Notes under the pieces: model-generated | Told to the model about the DNA's origin: nothing | The model's database searches: none | The model's input: only the letters and a program-made list of their open reading frames with translations | Origin: Bacillota bacterium | Lineage (GTDB): Bacteria > Bacillota > Clostridia > Ch29 | DNA length: 62,669 nt | Assembly: GCA_028686075.1 (NCBI GenBank) | Contig: JAQUCT010000001.1 | Coordinates: forward strand, 175,581-238,249 | Direction: 5' to 3' | Part shown: piece by piece, positions 1 through 7,977 of the stretch | Layout of the letters: each line of letters starts with the position of its first letter | Position numbering within the stretch: the first letter of the stretch is position 1 | Program-made: the position numbers and the translations under genes

Positions 1-172
1 GCGATAGCGAAGGATCTTGCGATAGCGAAGGACCTTGCGATAGCTAAATGTCTATCTCCAAGCCAGATTCTTCGGGCTTCGCCCTCAGAATGACAGGGAG
101 CTTCGCTTCTTAAGAAGGACAGATAAAGGAATGTAATACTATTAATGCGTTGTATATACATATACTATGTTT
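1..172. repeat. Dispersed repeat, copy A
   Basis: This stretch opens with near-perfect 18-bp tandem units (gcgatagcgaaggatctt and gcgatagcgaaggacctt) and continues into the motif agattcttcgggcttcg and then cagaatgacagg. Related copies lie at 11059-11200 in the same orientation and at 53451-53549 inverted. Copies A and B also share the downstream flank around taaaggaatgta and ttaatgcgttgt, so the repeated unit is roughly 150 bp. It has no open frame of note. The sequence type resembles the TCATCCTGAGCGAAG dispersed intergenic repeats seen in many Firmicutes. The left end is cut by the window edge. Confidence 0.8.
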
Positions 173-258
173 TAACGGCGGACTTGGATTGGGTGGGCGG
201 GCCATTATTCTAAGGCGGCCTGCGTGAAGAAATTTCTGCTATACTGGAGGTGATTAAA

Positions 259-549
259 ATGGCTAATGTGAATCTAAGCCTGCAGGTGCTGCCGGTGGTG
301 CCGGAGGAGCGTATCTATCCGGTGGTGGACAGTGTGATAAATATGATTGCACAAAGCGGCGTGAAATACCAGGTGGGGCCCATGGAAACCACTATGGAAG
401 GCGAACTGGACCGGCTGCTAGAGATAGTAAAACAGGCCCAGGAGATATGCACCAGACAGGGTGCAAGCAGGGTGGTTTCAATAGTAAAGATTGATTATAA
501 AAAGGAAGGCGTGACCATGGATGAAAAGGTCGGCAAGTACAGGGGGTAA
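259..549 (+). CDS. MTH1187/DUF77-family thiamine-binding protein
   Basis: The gene encodes a 96-residue soluble protein of the MTH1187 type (Thiamine_BP family), which forms ferredoxin-like beta-alpha-beta oligomers that bind thiamine or a similar ligand. The call rests on the N-terminal strand NLSLQVLPVVPEE, the central segment VGPMETTMEGELD and the length of about 95-100 residues usual for the family. The ATG at 259 is preferred over an in-frame GTG at 250 because GGAGGTG at 246-252 sits at normal distance from it. It heads an operon with an ABC transporter whose binding protein is THI5-like, so a role in uptake or sensing of thiamine or its pyrimidine moiety is inferred. No TPP riboswitch is visible upstream. 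Confidence 0.75.
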   Translation: MANVNLSLQVLPVVPEERIYPVVDSVINMIAQSGVKYQVGPMETTMEGELDRLLEIVKQAQEICTRQGASRVVSIVKIDYKKEGVTMDEKVGKYRG

Positions 550-553
550 AGAG

Positions 554-1372
554 ATGCTAAAGCCCCGGCTGGGGGCGGGCTTGTGGATGAACAGGCTGGT
601 AAATGCATGGAGCAATAGAGAAATAGGGCTCCAGCTGGTCGCGGGGCTTATACTGATAGCCCTGTGGGAGGCAGGGGTAAGGCTGGGAAACGTACCCGAC
701 TTTATATTGCCCGCCCCGTCACAGGTTGTGGTATCCCTAGTTAAAAGCTTTCCGGTTATTGCCGGCCATACCCGTATTACCCTATACGAAGCAATGGTGG
801 GCTTTGTCATTGCGGTTGTATTATCCTTTGTCCTGGCCTTTGTAATGGATGGTGTGCCGGTGATAAAGAAGGCACTGTATCCAATACTGGTTATAAGTCA
901 GACCATTCCAATAATAACCGTAGCTCCCCTTTTTGTTATTTGGTTCGGGTACGGACTGCTGCCCAAGGTGATTGTGGTTACCCTGGTATGCTTCTTCCCG
1001 ATGGTTGTAAGCTTTATGGGTGGCCTCCAGAGCGTCGACAAAGATATGTACGACCTTTTAAAAAGCATGGGTGCAAGCCGAATGCAAATATTCCGGCTAC
1101 TTAAGCTGCCCGGAGCGTTGCCTTCCCTGTTCTCCGGCATGAAAATATCGGCAGCATACAGCATAATGGGTGCCGTTATAGGCGAATGGCTGGGGGCCAG
1201 GGCGGGCCTGGGAGAGTTCATGCGAAGGTCAATGCATTCATTTGCGGTGGACAAAACCTTTGCCGCAATAATAGTTATAACGGTGCTGAGCCTGGGTGTT
1301 TTTGAAATAATAAAACTTCTGGAGGGCTGGTTTATGCCCTGGGCAAAATACGCGGCCCGTCAGGAAGAATAG
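554..1372 (+). CDS. ABC transporter permease, thiamine-precursor/nitrate-taurine type
   Basis: This is an inner-membrane permease of about 272 residues in the SsuC/TauC/ThiX family. It has several hydrophobic segments and the cytoplasmic EAA-like loop around residues 165-190 (DLLKSMGASRMQIFRLLKLP), which contacts the ATPase. An upstream in-frame ATG at 521 overlaps the preceding gene. The ATG at 554 has AGGGGGT at 541-547 and no overlap, so it is the preferred start. It forms one transporter with the next two genes. The substrate is inferred from the THI5-like binding protein and the neighbouring thiamine-binding protein to be thiamine or a pyrimidine precursor. Another aromatic or sulfonate-like substrate cannot be excluded. 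Confidence 0.8.
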   Translation: MLKPRLGAGLWMNRLVNAWSNREIGLQLVAGLILIALWEAGVRLGNVPDFILPAPSQVVVSLVKSFPVIAGHTRITLYEAMVGFVIAVVLSFVLAFVMDGVPVIKKALYPILVISQTIPIITVAPLFVIWFGYGLLPKVIVVTLVCFFPMVVSFMGGLQSVDKDMYDLLKSMGASRMQIFRLLKLPGALPSLFSGMKISAAYSIMGAVIGEWLGARAGLGEFMRRSMHSFAVDKTFAAIIVITVLSLGVFEIIKLLEGWFMPWAKYAARQEE

Positions 1373-1392
1373 AGAATTTGGAGGAGAGTATT

Positions 1393-2373
1393 ATGAAAAA
1401 GGCTATATTATTTTTACTTGTTTCAATGCTGGTTTTATCGGTCGTTTCCTGCAAGGGCGATACCGGAAAAGATACCGAAAACATAACGGTACTGCTGGAC
1501 TGGGTACCTAACACAAATCACACCGGTCTTTACGCTGCACAGGAACTGGGATATTTCGAAAATGAGGGTCTGGAGGTGGAAATACTCCAGGTGAACGAAG
1601 GTGGAACCGCCCAATTGGTGGCTGCCGGTCAGGCACATTTTGGGATAAGCTACCAGGAGGAGGTAACCTATGCTCGGGTGGAGGAGATACCGGTGGTTGC
1701 CATAGCGGCCATTGTACAGCACAATACCTCGGGGTTTGCGTCCCCGGTGGAAAAGGGCATAAAGACGCCCGCCGATTTTGAAGGCAAAAAGTACGGTGGA
1801 TGGGGCTCACCGATGGAGGAAGCCATACTCAGGGCAATGATGGATAAATACGACGCTGATTTTGACAAGCTGGAAATGGTGTCCATAGGCTCCGCTGACT
1901 TTTTTACCAGCGTAACCAAGGACGTGGACTTTACCTGGATTTATTACGGCTGGGACGGGGTGGCCGCCGGGCTTCGAGGCATTGACCTGAATTTTATTAA
2001 CCTGCGGAAAGAGGACGAGGCACTGGACTTTTATACCCCTGTTATTATAGCCTCGGAAGAAACCTTGGACCAAAACGCGGAACTGGCAGAGAGGTTCCTT
2101 CGGGCCGTCACAAAGGGATACGAGTACTCTATAGAAAATCCGGAAGAGGCGGCGGAGTTTTTGCTTAAAGTATCGCCGGAGCTTGACCGAGAACTGGTAA
2201 TTGAGAGCCAGAAATACTTAAGCGCAGAATACCAATCTGACGCACCGGCCTGGGGACTTATGAAAAGGCAAATTTGGGAAAGCTACGCGAAGTGGATGCA
2301 TGAGAGAGACCTTATTGAGAATATGATAGACGTTGACAAGGCCTTTACCAACGAATACCTGCCGGGAGAGTAA
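1393..2373 (+). CDS. ABC transporter substrate-binding lipoprotein, NMT1/THI5-like
   Basis: This is an extracytoplasmic lipoprotein of about 326 residues. The signal peptide ends in the lipobox VLSVVSC with the lipidated cysteine at residue 20. The mature start, LLDWVPNTNHTGLYAAQELG, is the signature of the NMT1/THI5-like family, which binds thiamine pyrimidine precursors such as formylaminopyrimidine (ThiY) or HMP. The ATG at 1393 follows GGAGGAG at 1380-1386; an in-frame TTG at 1378 overlaps that site and is less likely. The permease is upstream and the ATPase starts 3 bp after the stop codon, a complete importer. Pyrimidine specificity is inferred from the family and from the DUF77 gene in the operon. 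Confidence 0.8.
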   Translation: MKKAILFLLVSMLVLSVVSCKGDTGKDTENITVLLDWVPNTNHTGLYAAQELGYFENEGLEVEILQVNEGGTAQLVAAGQAHFGISYQEEVTYARVEEIPVVAIAAIVQHNTSGFASPVEKGIKTPADFEGKKYGGWGSPMEEAILRAMMDKYDADFDKLEMVSIGSADFFTSVTKDVDFTWIYYGWDGVAAGLRGIDLNFINLRKEDEALDFYTPVIIASEETLDQNAELAERFLRAVTKGYEYSIENPEEAAEFLLKVSPELDRELVIESQKYLSAEYQSDAPAWGLMKRQIWESYAKWMHERDLIENMIDVDKAFTNEYLPGE

Positions 2374-2376
2374 GCG

Positions 2377-3111
2377 ATGAAAAAGATTGAGGTTATTGGC
2401 ATATCCAGCAAATACGAAGACCTAAGGGTGCTTGAGGATATTTCCCTTTATACCGATGAAAGGGAATTGGTGTCCATACTGGGCCCCAGCGGCTGCGGCA
2501 AGAGTACTCTGTTTAATATCATCTCTGGGCTTATTAAACCCGAAACGGGGAGGGTTTTAATAGAAGATAGAGAGTATACCGGCAAACCCGGACGGGTGAG
2601 CTATATGCATCAAAAGGACCTTTTGTTCCCCTGGAGGACTATCAGGGACAACGTATGCATACCCCTTGTGATAAGGGGTGAGGGTATCGAAAAGGCTAGA
2701 GCGTCGGTGGATAAATACTTCCCTGTGTTCGGCCTTGAGGGTTTCCAGGACAAGTACCCTTCCCAGCTTTCCGGGGGGATGAGGCAGCGGGCTGCGCTTC
2801 TTAGGACCTATATGTTTAAAAGCGATATAATGCTGTTGGACGAGCCCTTTGGCGGGCTGGACGCCATAACCAGGCGGAAAATGCAGGAATGGCTGCTACA
2901 GGTTATAGAAAGGCTGGGCAGCACAATACTATTTATTACCCACGACATAGATGAGGCTATTTTCCTGTCTGACAGGATATATATTTTTACCGAACGACCG
3001 GCATCGGTAAGCCGGGTATTCACGGTGGACATAGAAAGGCCCCGGGGTAGTAAAACCTTTACTTCGGATAGGTTCAACCGTTTGAAGGAAAGCATATTAG
3101 AATTACTGTAG
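2377..3111 (+). CDS. ABC transporter ATP-binding protein (SsuB/ThiZ-like)
   Basis: This cytoplasmic ATPase of 244 residues energises the importer encoded by the two genes before it. Walker A is GPSGCGKST at residues 36-44, the ABC signature LSGGMRQR is at 131-138, and Walker B IMLLDEP is at 151-157. The Q-loop region MHQKDLLFPW near residue 80 is typical of the nitrate/taurine/thiamine-precursor class. The start ATG at 2377 lies 3 bp after the lipoprotein stop codon, so translation is probably coupled. Confidence 0.85.
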   Translation: MKKIEVIGISSKYEDLRVLEDISLYTDERELVSILGPSGCGKSTLFNIISGLIKPETGRVLIEDREYTGKPGRVSYMHQKDLLFPWRTIRDNVCIPLVIRGEGIEKARASVDKYFPVFGLEGFQDKYPSQLSGGMRQRAALLRTYMFKSDIMLLDEPFGGLDAITRRKMQEWLLQVIERLGSTILFITHDIDEAIFLSDRIYIFTERPASVSRVFTVDIERPRGSKTFTSDRFNRLKESILELL

Positions 3112-3123
3112 GAGGATTGTTTT

Positions 3124-3801
3124 ATGGCTGTTTTTGATATTATAGCAAAGGGTTACGACGAGTGGTACAAGGGTGGTATAGGGAAGTTTGCCGACGAGGC
3201 CGAAACCCGGCTAGCCTTTGACCTATTTTCGCCCAAAAAGAATCATAGAGTGCTGGATGTGGGCTGTGGCACCGGGAATTTTAGTTTAAAGCTCGCGGCG
3301 CGCGGGTGCCGGGTGACGGGCATCGACCTGTCGGAGGGGATGCTTGAAGTGGCAAGAAAAAAAGCGGAGGGAATTAAACCGGAGGTTTTGTTCAAACCTA
3401 TGGATGTGTACAATCTCGGCTTTCCGGACAACCATTTCGATGGAGTGTTTTCCATGGCCGCCTTTGAGTTTATAGCCGAGCCCGCAAAGGCATACAGCGA
3501 AATGTTCAGGGTGCTAAAGCCGGGGGGCAGCCTCCTTATAGGAACCATAAACCCTGAAAGTAAGTGGGGAGAACTCTACCTGAGTGAGGACTTCCGGAAA
3601 AACAGCGTTTTCAAATACGCAAGTTTTATGACAATGGAAGAGCTAAAGGGTCTGGACAGAGAAAATCTGAAAAAAGCGGGTGAGTGCTTATTTCTCCCGC
3701 CGGATGCCAGTCCCGGAAGCATATCCTGGGATGAGGAAAAGAGATTGTCAACCACCGAAAGGGGGGGATTTATATGTGCGCTATGGGAAAAACCGCTATA
3801 G
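3124..3801 (+). CDS. Class I SAM-dependent methyltransferase
   Basis: This is a soluble 225-residue methyltransferase with the UbiE/Methyltransf_11 fold. Motif I, VLDVGCGTGNF, binding S-adenosylmethionine, is at residues 43-53. It is followed by the acidic end of strand 2 (GIDLSEGML) and motif IV-like FDGVFSMAAFEF. AGGAGG precedes the ATG. It is cotranscribed with the putative thiamine-precursor importer, which suggests that it acts on an imported or related small molecule, but nothing in the sequence fixes the substrate. Its last 28 bases overlap the start of the decayed YkoF-like frame. Confidence 0.75.
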   Translation: MAVFDIIAKGYDEWYKGGIGKFADEAETRLAFDLFSPKKNHRVLDVGCGTGNFSLKLAARGCRVTGIDLSEGMLEVARKKAEGIKPEVLFKPMDVYNLGFPDNHFDGVFSMAAFEFIAEPAKAYSEMFRVLKPGGSLLIGTINPESKWGELYLSEDFRKNSVFKYASFMTMEELKGLDRENLKKAGECLFLPPDASPGSISWDEEKRLSTTERGGFICALWEKPL

Positions 3802-3951
3802 TATCCTGCCAGATAAGCTTTTATCCCCTGTATACCGAGGAATGTATAGCCCCTGTGAAGGAAGTGGTCATATTTTATCAAAGGGCTGGAGAAAAAATAC
3901 GGCAAATATTCGCAGGATATACTTCGTTGCCAGCTCACCCATAAGGGATGA
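3774..3951 (+). pseudogene. Remnant of a YkoF-like HMP/thiamine-binding protein
   Basis: An ATG at 3774, preceded by the strong ribosome site GGGGGGG at 3761-3767, opens a 56-codon frame that begins MCAMGKTAIVSCQISFYPLY. That is like the first strand of YkoF-family thiamine/HMP-binding domains. The frame stops at TAA 3942-3944. Skipping one base near 3875 gives a more protein-like continuation (FIKGLEKKYGKYSQDILRCQ), but this too stops at TGA 3949-3951. The whole remnant is far shorter than the family domain, so both a frameshift and an internal deletion seem to have occurred. Placement at the end of a thiamine-type operon supports the identity. It could instead be a short real peptide, though the length argues against this. 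Confidence 0.45.
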
Positions 3952-4001
3952 AGGGGGAAGGGTCTGCAGCGCGGAGGAGGGACGTTCTCCTTCCGTGGTG
4001 C

Positions 4002-5387
4002 TTAAGGGACTCCTTTAAGCAGCATTTCGCCTACTTTGTACACATCCCCTGCGCCCACCGTAAGGACCAAATCCCCCGCCTGAAGGTCCTCCGAGATATG
4101 GCGAACAGCATCTTCAAAGCCTTGGATGTAGACCGCGTTTTGGCCGTTGGTTTTAATGGCCTCCACCAGATGGGTGGAATGAATCTCTCCGGTGTCCCTT
4201 TCGCGGGCGGCATAGATGTCGGTTACTATTACCCTGTCGGCACCTTCAAAGCTTCTGGCAAAGTCTTCAAGCAGGAATTTTGTCCTGGTATAGGTGTGGG
4301 GCTGGAACACGCACCAGATTCGGTTGTGGGGAAAGTTTTGGGCTGCTGCGAGGGTGGCCCGTATTTCCGCGGGATGGTGTGCATAATCATCCACCACCAT
4401 GGAGCCATTAAGATGGCCCTTTATCTCGAAACGGCGGTGGGTGCCGGTAAACGCACTCAGGGTGGTTTTTACCGTATCAATGTCTATTTCCAGTATACGG
4501 CTTACAGAAATAGCAGCTAGTGCATTTAGCACGTTGTGCTCTCCGGGTATGGCAAGCCGTATCCCGTCAATGAAGTTCCCCTCATAATACAGGTCGAAGG
4601 TGGCGCATCCGTTGACATCAAAGGTCATATTTTTTGCGGCAATCTGCGCTCCCCCATTCAATCCGTAGGTGATAACGTTACAGGAAAGGCTGGCAGCAAT
4701 ATCCATAAGGACCGGGTCGCCCTGATAGGCAACCACCCAGCCGTGGGACGGAACAAGTCCGGCAAACCCTTTGAAGGCGGACCTTATATGTTCAAAGTCC
4801 CTGAAGTAGTCCAGGTGGTCCCGGTCAATGTTTAGTATAACCGCAATGTAGGGAAGAAATCTAAGGAAGTTTTCCTTGTACTCGCAGGCTTCGGTTACCA
4901 GATAGGGACTTTTGCCCACCTTAACGTTGCCGTCGATTTGGTCCAGTTCTCCGCCTATTAGGAGGGTGGGGTCAAGACCGGCGTTCTCCATTATAAGAGA
5001 TACCATTGAAGTGGCGGTGGTTTTGCCGTGGGCTCCCGCTACCGCCACATTGTAACGATATTCTCTCATAAGAAGACCCAGCATAGCGGCTCTGTCGATA
5101 GTTTCGATGCCTTTCTTCCGTGCGGCTTCAAGTTCCGGGTTGCTTTGGTCCACCGCCGATGTGTACACCACAAGGTCGGGGTCCTTTATATGGTCCCGGC
5201 TGTGCCCCTCGTATATATCCGCCCCGTTAGCCTTCAGTTTCTCGGTAATGGGTGAAGTATTCCTGTCCGAGCCGGAAACCCTATGGCCTCGCTCCATAAG
5301 AATGCGCGCGATGCCGCTCATACTTATTCCGCCTATTCCGACAAAGTGTATATGTAATTTTGTGTCTTTGCTTAAATCAAAAACCAT
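4002..5387 (-). CDS. murC: UDP-N-acetylmuramate--L-alanine ligase
   Basis: MurC joins L-alanine to UDP-MurNAc with ATP hydrolysis, the first peptide step of peptidoglycan synthesis in the cytoplasm. The 461-residue length is normal. The N-terminal nucleotide-binding motif HFVGIGGISMSGIA is at residues 14-27 and the Mur-ligase ATP loop GAHGKTTA is at 118-125. The conserved DDYAHHPAEI segment lies in the C-terminal half. The ATG is preceded by GGAGAGG on the minus strand. It is transcribed alone, divergently from purR and converging on the thiamine-type operon. In B. subtilis murC lies elsewhere. Confidence 0.95.
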   Translation of the reverse strand: MVFDLSKDTKLHIHFVGIGGISMSGIARILMERGHRVSGSDRNTSPITEKLKANGADIYEGHSRDHIKDPDLVVYTSAVDQSNPELEAARKKGIETIDRAAMLGLLMREYRYNVAVAGAHGKTTATSMVSLIMENAGLDPTLLIGGELDQIDGNVKVGKSPYLVTEACEYKENFLRFLPYIAVILNIDRDHLDYFRDFEHIRSAFKGFAGLVPSHGWVVAYQGDPVLMDIAASLSCNVITYGLNGGAQIAAKNMTFDVNGCATFDLYYEGNFIDGIRLAIPGEHNVLNALAAISVSRILEIDIDTVKTTLSAFTGTHRRFEIKGHLNGSMVVDDYAHHPAEIRATLAAAQNFPHNRIWCVFQPHTYTRTKFLLEDFARSFEGADRVIVTDIYAARERDTGEIHSTHLVEAIKTNGQNAVYIQGFEDAVRHISEDLQAGDLVLTVGAGDVYKVGEMLLKGVP

Positions 5388-5564
5388 AAAAGCCTCTCCT
5401 TCCTAGTACCTATAATATATTATTACCTGTTACGGTGAAATTTTACATTCTTATAAATTATATCACATTATTTTGAACTAAATATCATCATTCAGTTGAA
5501 TGTAAGCAGAAAAGCGAATAAAATTATATATGAGCATTAGAATATTCGTGTGGAGGAATAGGTT

Positions 5565-6386
5565 ATGGAGAGATTTAAGAGAAATGAACGGATTGCGGCT
5601 TTGGTCAAAATACTGTCCGATAATCCCAACAGGCTGTATTCCCTAAACTATTTTACAGAGTGCTTAAATGCTGCAAAGTCCACAATAAGTGAAGATATAG
5701 TTATTGCAAGAAACGTTTTTGAAGAGTTGGGTCTGGGCAGAATTGAGACGGTGTCGGGGGCTGCCGGCGGGGTCAAGTACAGGAGCAAAATCTCCGCCGC
5801 TGACAGCATGGATTTTTTAAACCGGGTTGCGGTGCTGTTGTCCGATCCCGGCAGGATAATAACCGGCGGTTTTTTGTACATGGCCGACGTAATATCCAAT
5901 CCCCAGGTGGCCTATTCAGCAGGCAGGGTGCTGGCCGGGTGTTTTGAAAGGGCTCCGGTGAGTTACGTAGTGACCGTCGAAACAAAGGGAATACCCATAG
6001 CACTGATGACGGCCCAGGCCATGGGAGTGCCTCTCGTTATTGCCAGGAGGGATAATAGGGTTACCGAAGGGTCAGCGGTTAATATCAACTTTCTGTCCGG
6101 TTCCACCGGCAGGATTCAGACCATGTCCCTTTCCAAGAGGGCTATGGAAAGGGGAGCCGGGGTGCTTATTATTGACGATTTCATGAAGGCGGGAGGCACC
6201 GCGCGGGGCATGGTGGACCTGATGAATGAGTTTGACGCTAAGGTTGCGGGAATAGGAGTAATGATTACCACTACAAAGCCGGAGGAAAAGCTGGTTTCCA
6301 ACTATATTCCCCTTATGTATCTTGAAGGGGTGGACGAAAAGTCCAGAAAGGTGAGCATAAAACCCAACGAAAAGCTGCCTTTCTAA
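5565..6386 (+). CDS. purR: Pur operon repressor PurR
   Basis: PurR is the Bacillus-type purine repressor, a winged-helix DNA-binding domain fused to an inactive phosphoribosyltransferase domain that senses PRPP. At 273 residues it has the usual length. The N-terminal winged helix starts RFKRNERIAALVKILSDNP, and the PRPP-binding loop LIIDDFMKAGGTA is at residues 201-213. GTGGAGG sits just upstream of the ATG. It is followed by spoVG as in B. subtilis, but the yabJ gene (RidA family) normally between them is missing. No clear PurBox pair was seen in the 5' region. Confidence 0.95.
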   Translation: MERFKRNERIAALVKILSDNPNRLYSLNYFTECLNAAKSTISEDIVIARNVFEELGLGRIETVSGAAGGVKYRSKISAADSMDFLNRVAVLLSDPGRIITGGFLYMADVISNPQVAYSAGRVLAGCFERAPVSYVVTVETKGIPIALMTAQAMGVPLVIARRDNRVTEGSAVNINFLSGSTGRIQTMSLSKRAMERGAGVLIIDDFMKAGGTARGMVDLMNEFDAKVAGIGVMITTTKPEEKLVSNYIPLMYLEGVDEKSRKVSIKPNEKLPF

Positions 6387-6413
6387 TATTTTTTGGAAAA
6401 TTTATTTAAAATA

Positions 6414-6444
6414 GCAGGAAATTTTTAGTCAATATCGAATAGTT
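6414..6444 (+). promoter_or_regulatory. Sigma-H-like promoter of spoVG
   Basis: The -35 AGGAAAT begins at 6416 and the -10 CGAATAG at 6436, with 13 bp between. This matches the sigma-H pattern (AGGAWWT, then GAATWW) and the spacing of the known B. subtilis spoVG promoter. It lies about 40 bp upstream of the spoVG start. That spoVG is under sigma-H control in Bacillus is established; the assignment here is by sequence. Confidence 0.6.
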
Positions 6445-6480
6445 AATAAACCAGCGTTAATCACGGCGGAAGGTGGTGAT

Positions 6481-6756
6481 ATGATGCAGATAACAGACGT
6501 AAGGGTTCGAAAGGTAAATTCTGAGGGGAAAATGAAGGCTGTTGTCTCTGTGACCTTCGACAATCAGTTTGTGGTGCATGATATAAAAGTTATAGACGGA
6601 CAAAACGGTACCTTTATTGCTATGCCCAGTCGCAGGACTCCCGACGGAGAGTTCAAGGACATTGCCCATCCCATCAACTCAGAAACAAGGGAAATGATTC
6701 AAAAGGCAATATTAGAAGAATTTGAGAAGGTTATTGCCGAGGAAAACGAAGCATAA
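6481..6756 (+). CDS. spoVG: Septation/sporulation regulator SpoVG
   Basis: SpoVG is a small nucleic-acid-binding regulator that affects asymmetric septation, sporulation and other processes in Firmicutes. The 91-residue protein begins [12 protein letters not shown] and holds the family core [20 protein letters not shown] near residues 41-60. GGTGGTGAT precedes two consecutive ATG codons at 6481 and 6484; either could be used. It sits directly downstream of purR and a sigma-H-like promoter. The next gene, on the opposite strand, ends 11 bp beyond it. Confidence 0.95.
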   Translation: MMQITDVRVRKVNSEGKMKAVVSVTFDNQFVVHDIKVIDGQNGTFIAMPSRRTPDGEFKDIAHPINSETREMIQKAILEEFEKVIAEENEA

Positions 6757-6766
6757 TAAATCCACT

Positions 6767-7837
6767 CTATTTAACCCGGGTTTTTTTGCTGTGCAATAAT
6801 TCAGCGAAGGCCTCAACACGAGTCTCTATGCCTGTTTTTTCCATATGCTCATCAATTGTTAACGACATGATGGGTATTCTTTTTTTGCCGGACACCTTTT
6901 GCAGTATTTGGCTGCTTACTATCTCCGGCATACAGGTCACCGGAAAGATATGTACAATTCCATCAAAGCCCTTATCTGCGGAGGATATGGCATGGTATAC
7001 CGTGTCCAGGGCAAAACCGCCTATGCAGTCTTCCAGATAGCCCCTGGCATATGCCTTTGCCCTTTTATAATAGGTTTTTCTTTTCCATGGAAGCAGTATG
7101 CTTTTCACCCAGGTGCTTGTATAAATTGAACGGCAGGTTTCAATGCTGCGCCCGGCAAGGAGTTCTTCGATGTCCTGATTTGAATAGGGTTCATTCAGCG
7201 TATAGATGTCACCTACTATGATAACCCTGGGAAGGCTGTAGGACCGGGGACTTAAGTCCTCCAGACTATCCAGGCATTCACCGGCTATATTCTTTATACC
7301 CGAGAGGTTGCGGCTGGTTGTTATTTGCTCCACCCCCTGTCGGAGCATACATTTTAGGCGGCTTCCGTCATGGGCATAGGGAAGGCAGGACCAGTATCTT
7401 TGCTCCAGTGTGTCCACAGCCTCCAGTTTTGCCCACCCCAGTCTTAGGGCAGAAATAAAGCTTCGGGTACTGCAGCCCGCTGCTTTTTTAAAGCGGCCAA
7501 TATCCCTCGGCAGTGTGGAGGGTTCAAGGCATATGAATGTAAAGCGGTAATCCAGGTCTTTGGCTATCAGGTCCAGAAGATGGCCGAAGTATCCGAAACG
7601 GCAGGGGCCCGAGCCCCCAAGCATTATTACCGTGTCCGCACCCTGCTCAAGTGAATGTAGTACGTTGCCTAGTATAAGCTTAAAGGGCAGACAGGAATAC
7701 TCCGGCGCATACTTGCAGCCGGTGCCCTTCATTTCGTCGTTGTTGAAGGGAGGGACAATAACCTCTATCTGCAATTCCTCAAACAGAGTCTTAAGGGGTA
7801 TATACACGCCCCCCATATGCGGGAAAGTTATTTTCAT
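6767..7837 (-). CDS. DUF2229/HgdB-like CoA-dehydratase-related protein (third of operon)
   Basis: This 356-residue protein belongs to the COG3580/COG3581 group, related to the D-component of 2-hydroxyacyl-CoA dehydratases. It begins MKITFPHMGG, as does the gene at 8928-10010. Cysteines are at residues 41, 49 (PEYSCLPFK), 79 (GSGPCRFGYF) and 302 (PVTCMPEIV). Those at 49, 79 and 302 are in the same positions as in the 360-residue paralogue, so they may hold an iron-sulfur cluster (inference). The 140-bp gap upstream of it is unusual in an operon whose other genes overlap, so it may have its own promoter. Its substrate is unknown. Confidence 0.7.
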   Translation of the reverse strand: MKITFPHMGGVYIPLKTLFEELQIEVIVPPFNNDEMKGTGCKYAPEYSCLPFKLILGNVLHSLEQGADTVIMLGGSGPCRFGYFGHLLDLIAKDLDYRFTFICLEPSTLPRDIGRFKKAAGCSTRSFISALRLGWAKLEAVDTLEQRYWSCLPYAHDGSRLKCMLRQGVEQITTSRNLSGIKNIAGECLDSLEDLSPRSYSLPRVIIVGDIYTLNEPYSNQDIEELLAGRSIETCRSIYTSTWVKSILLPWKRKTYYKRAKAYARGYLEDCIGGFALDTVYHAISSADKGFDGIVHIFPVTCMPEIVSSQILQKVSGKKRIPIMSLTIDEHMEKTGIETRVEAFAELLHSKKTRVK

Positions 7838-7977
7838 GATTTGATTCTATCCGACACTATAAAAAGTATACCTTACCAAAATAATGATCTGTGTCCTATC
7901 ACCCGCAAGCTTTGCCCTGACGCCTAATAACTACGAGCTACGAACTAATACCTGCGATCCGTCATCTTTAATCTGAA

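Noticed and set aside
1-172. CRISPR-like tandem repeat
   Set aside because: Only two or three 18-bp units without regular spacers; related copies are dispersed elsewhere. It is an intergenic repeat.
180-258. Possible TPP riboswitch upstream of the first operon
   Set aside because: Neither the CTGAGA core nor the paired second half of the thi-box was found.
3680-4018. Long frame overlapping the methyltransferase end and the YkoF-like remnant
   Set aside because: It is in another frame to both, with biased shadow composition; the ribosome site belongs to ATG 3774.
6771-6787. Terminator between spoVG and the leftward operon
   Set aside because: AACCCGGGTT is a perfect palindrome with no loop bases, so a stable hairpin would need opening its centre. 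The T run makes it suggestive but not enough.
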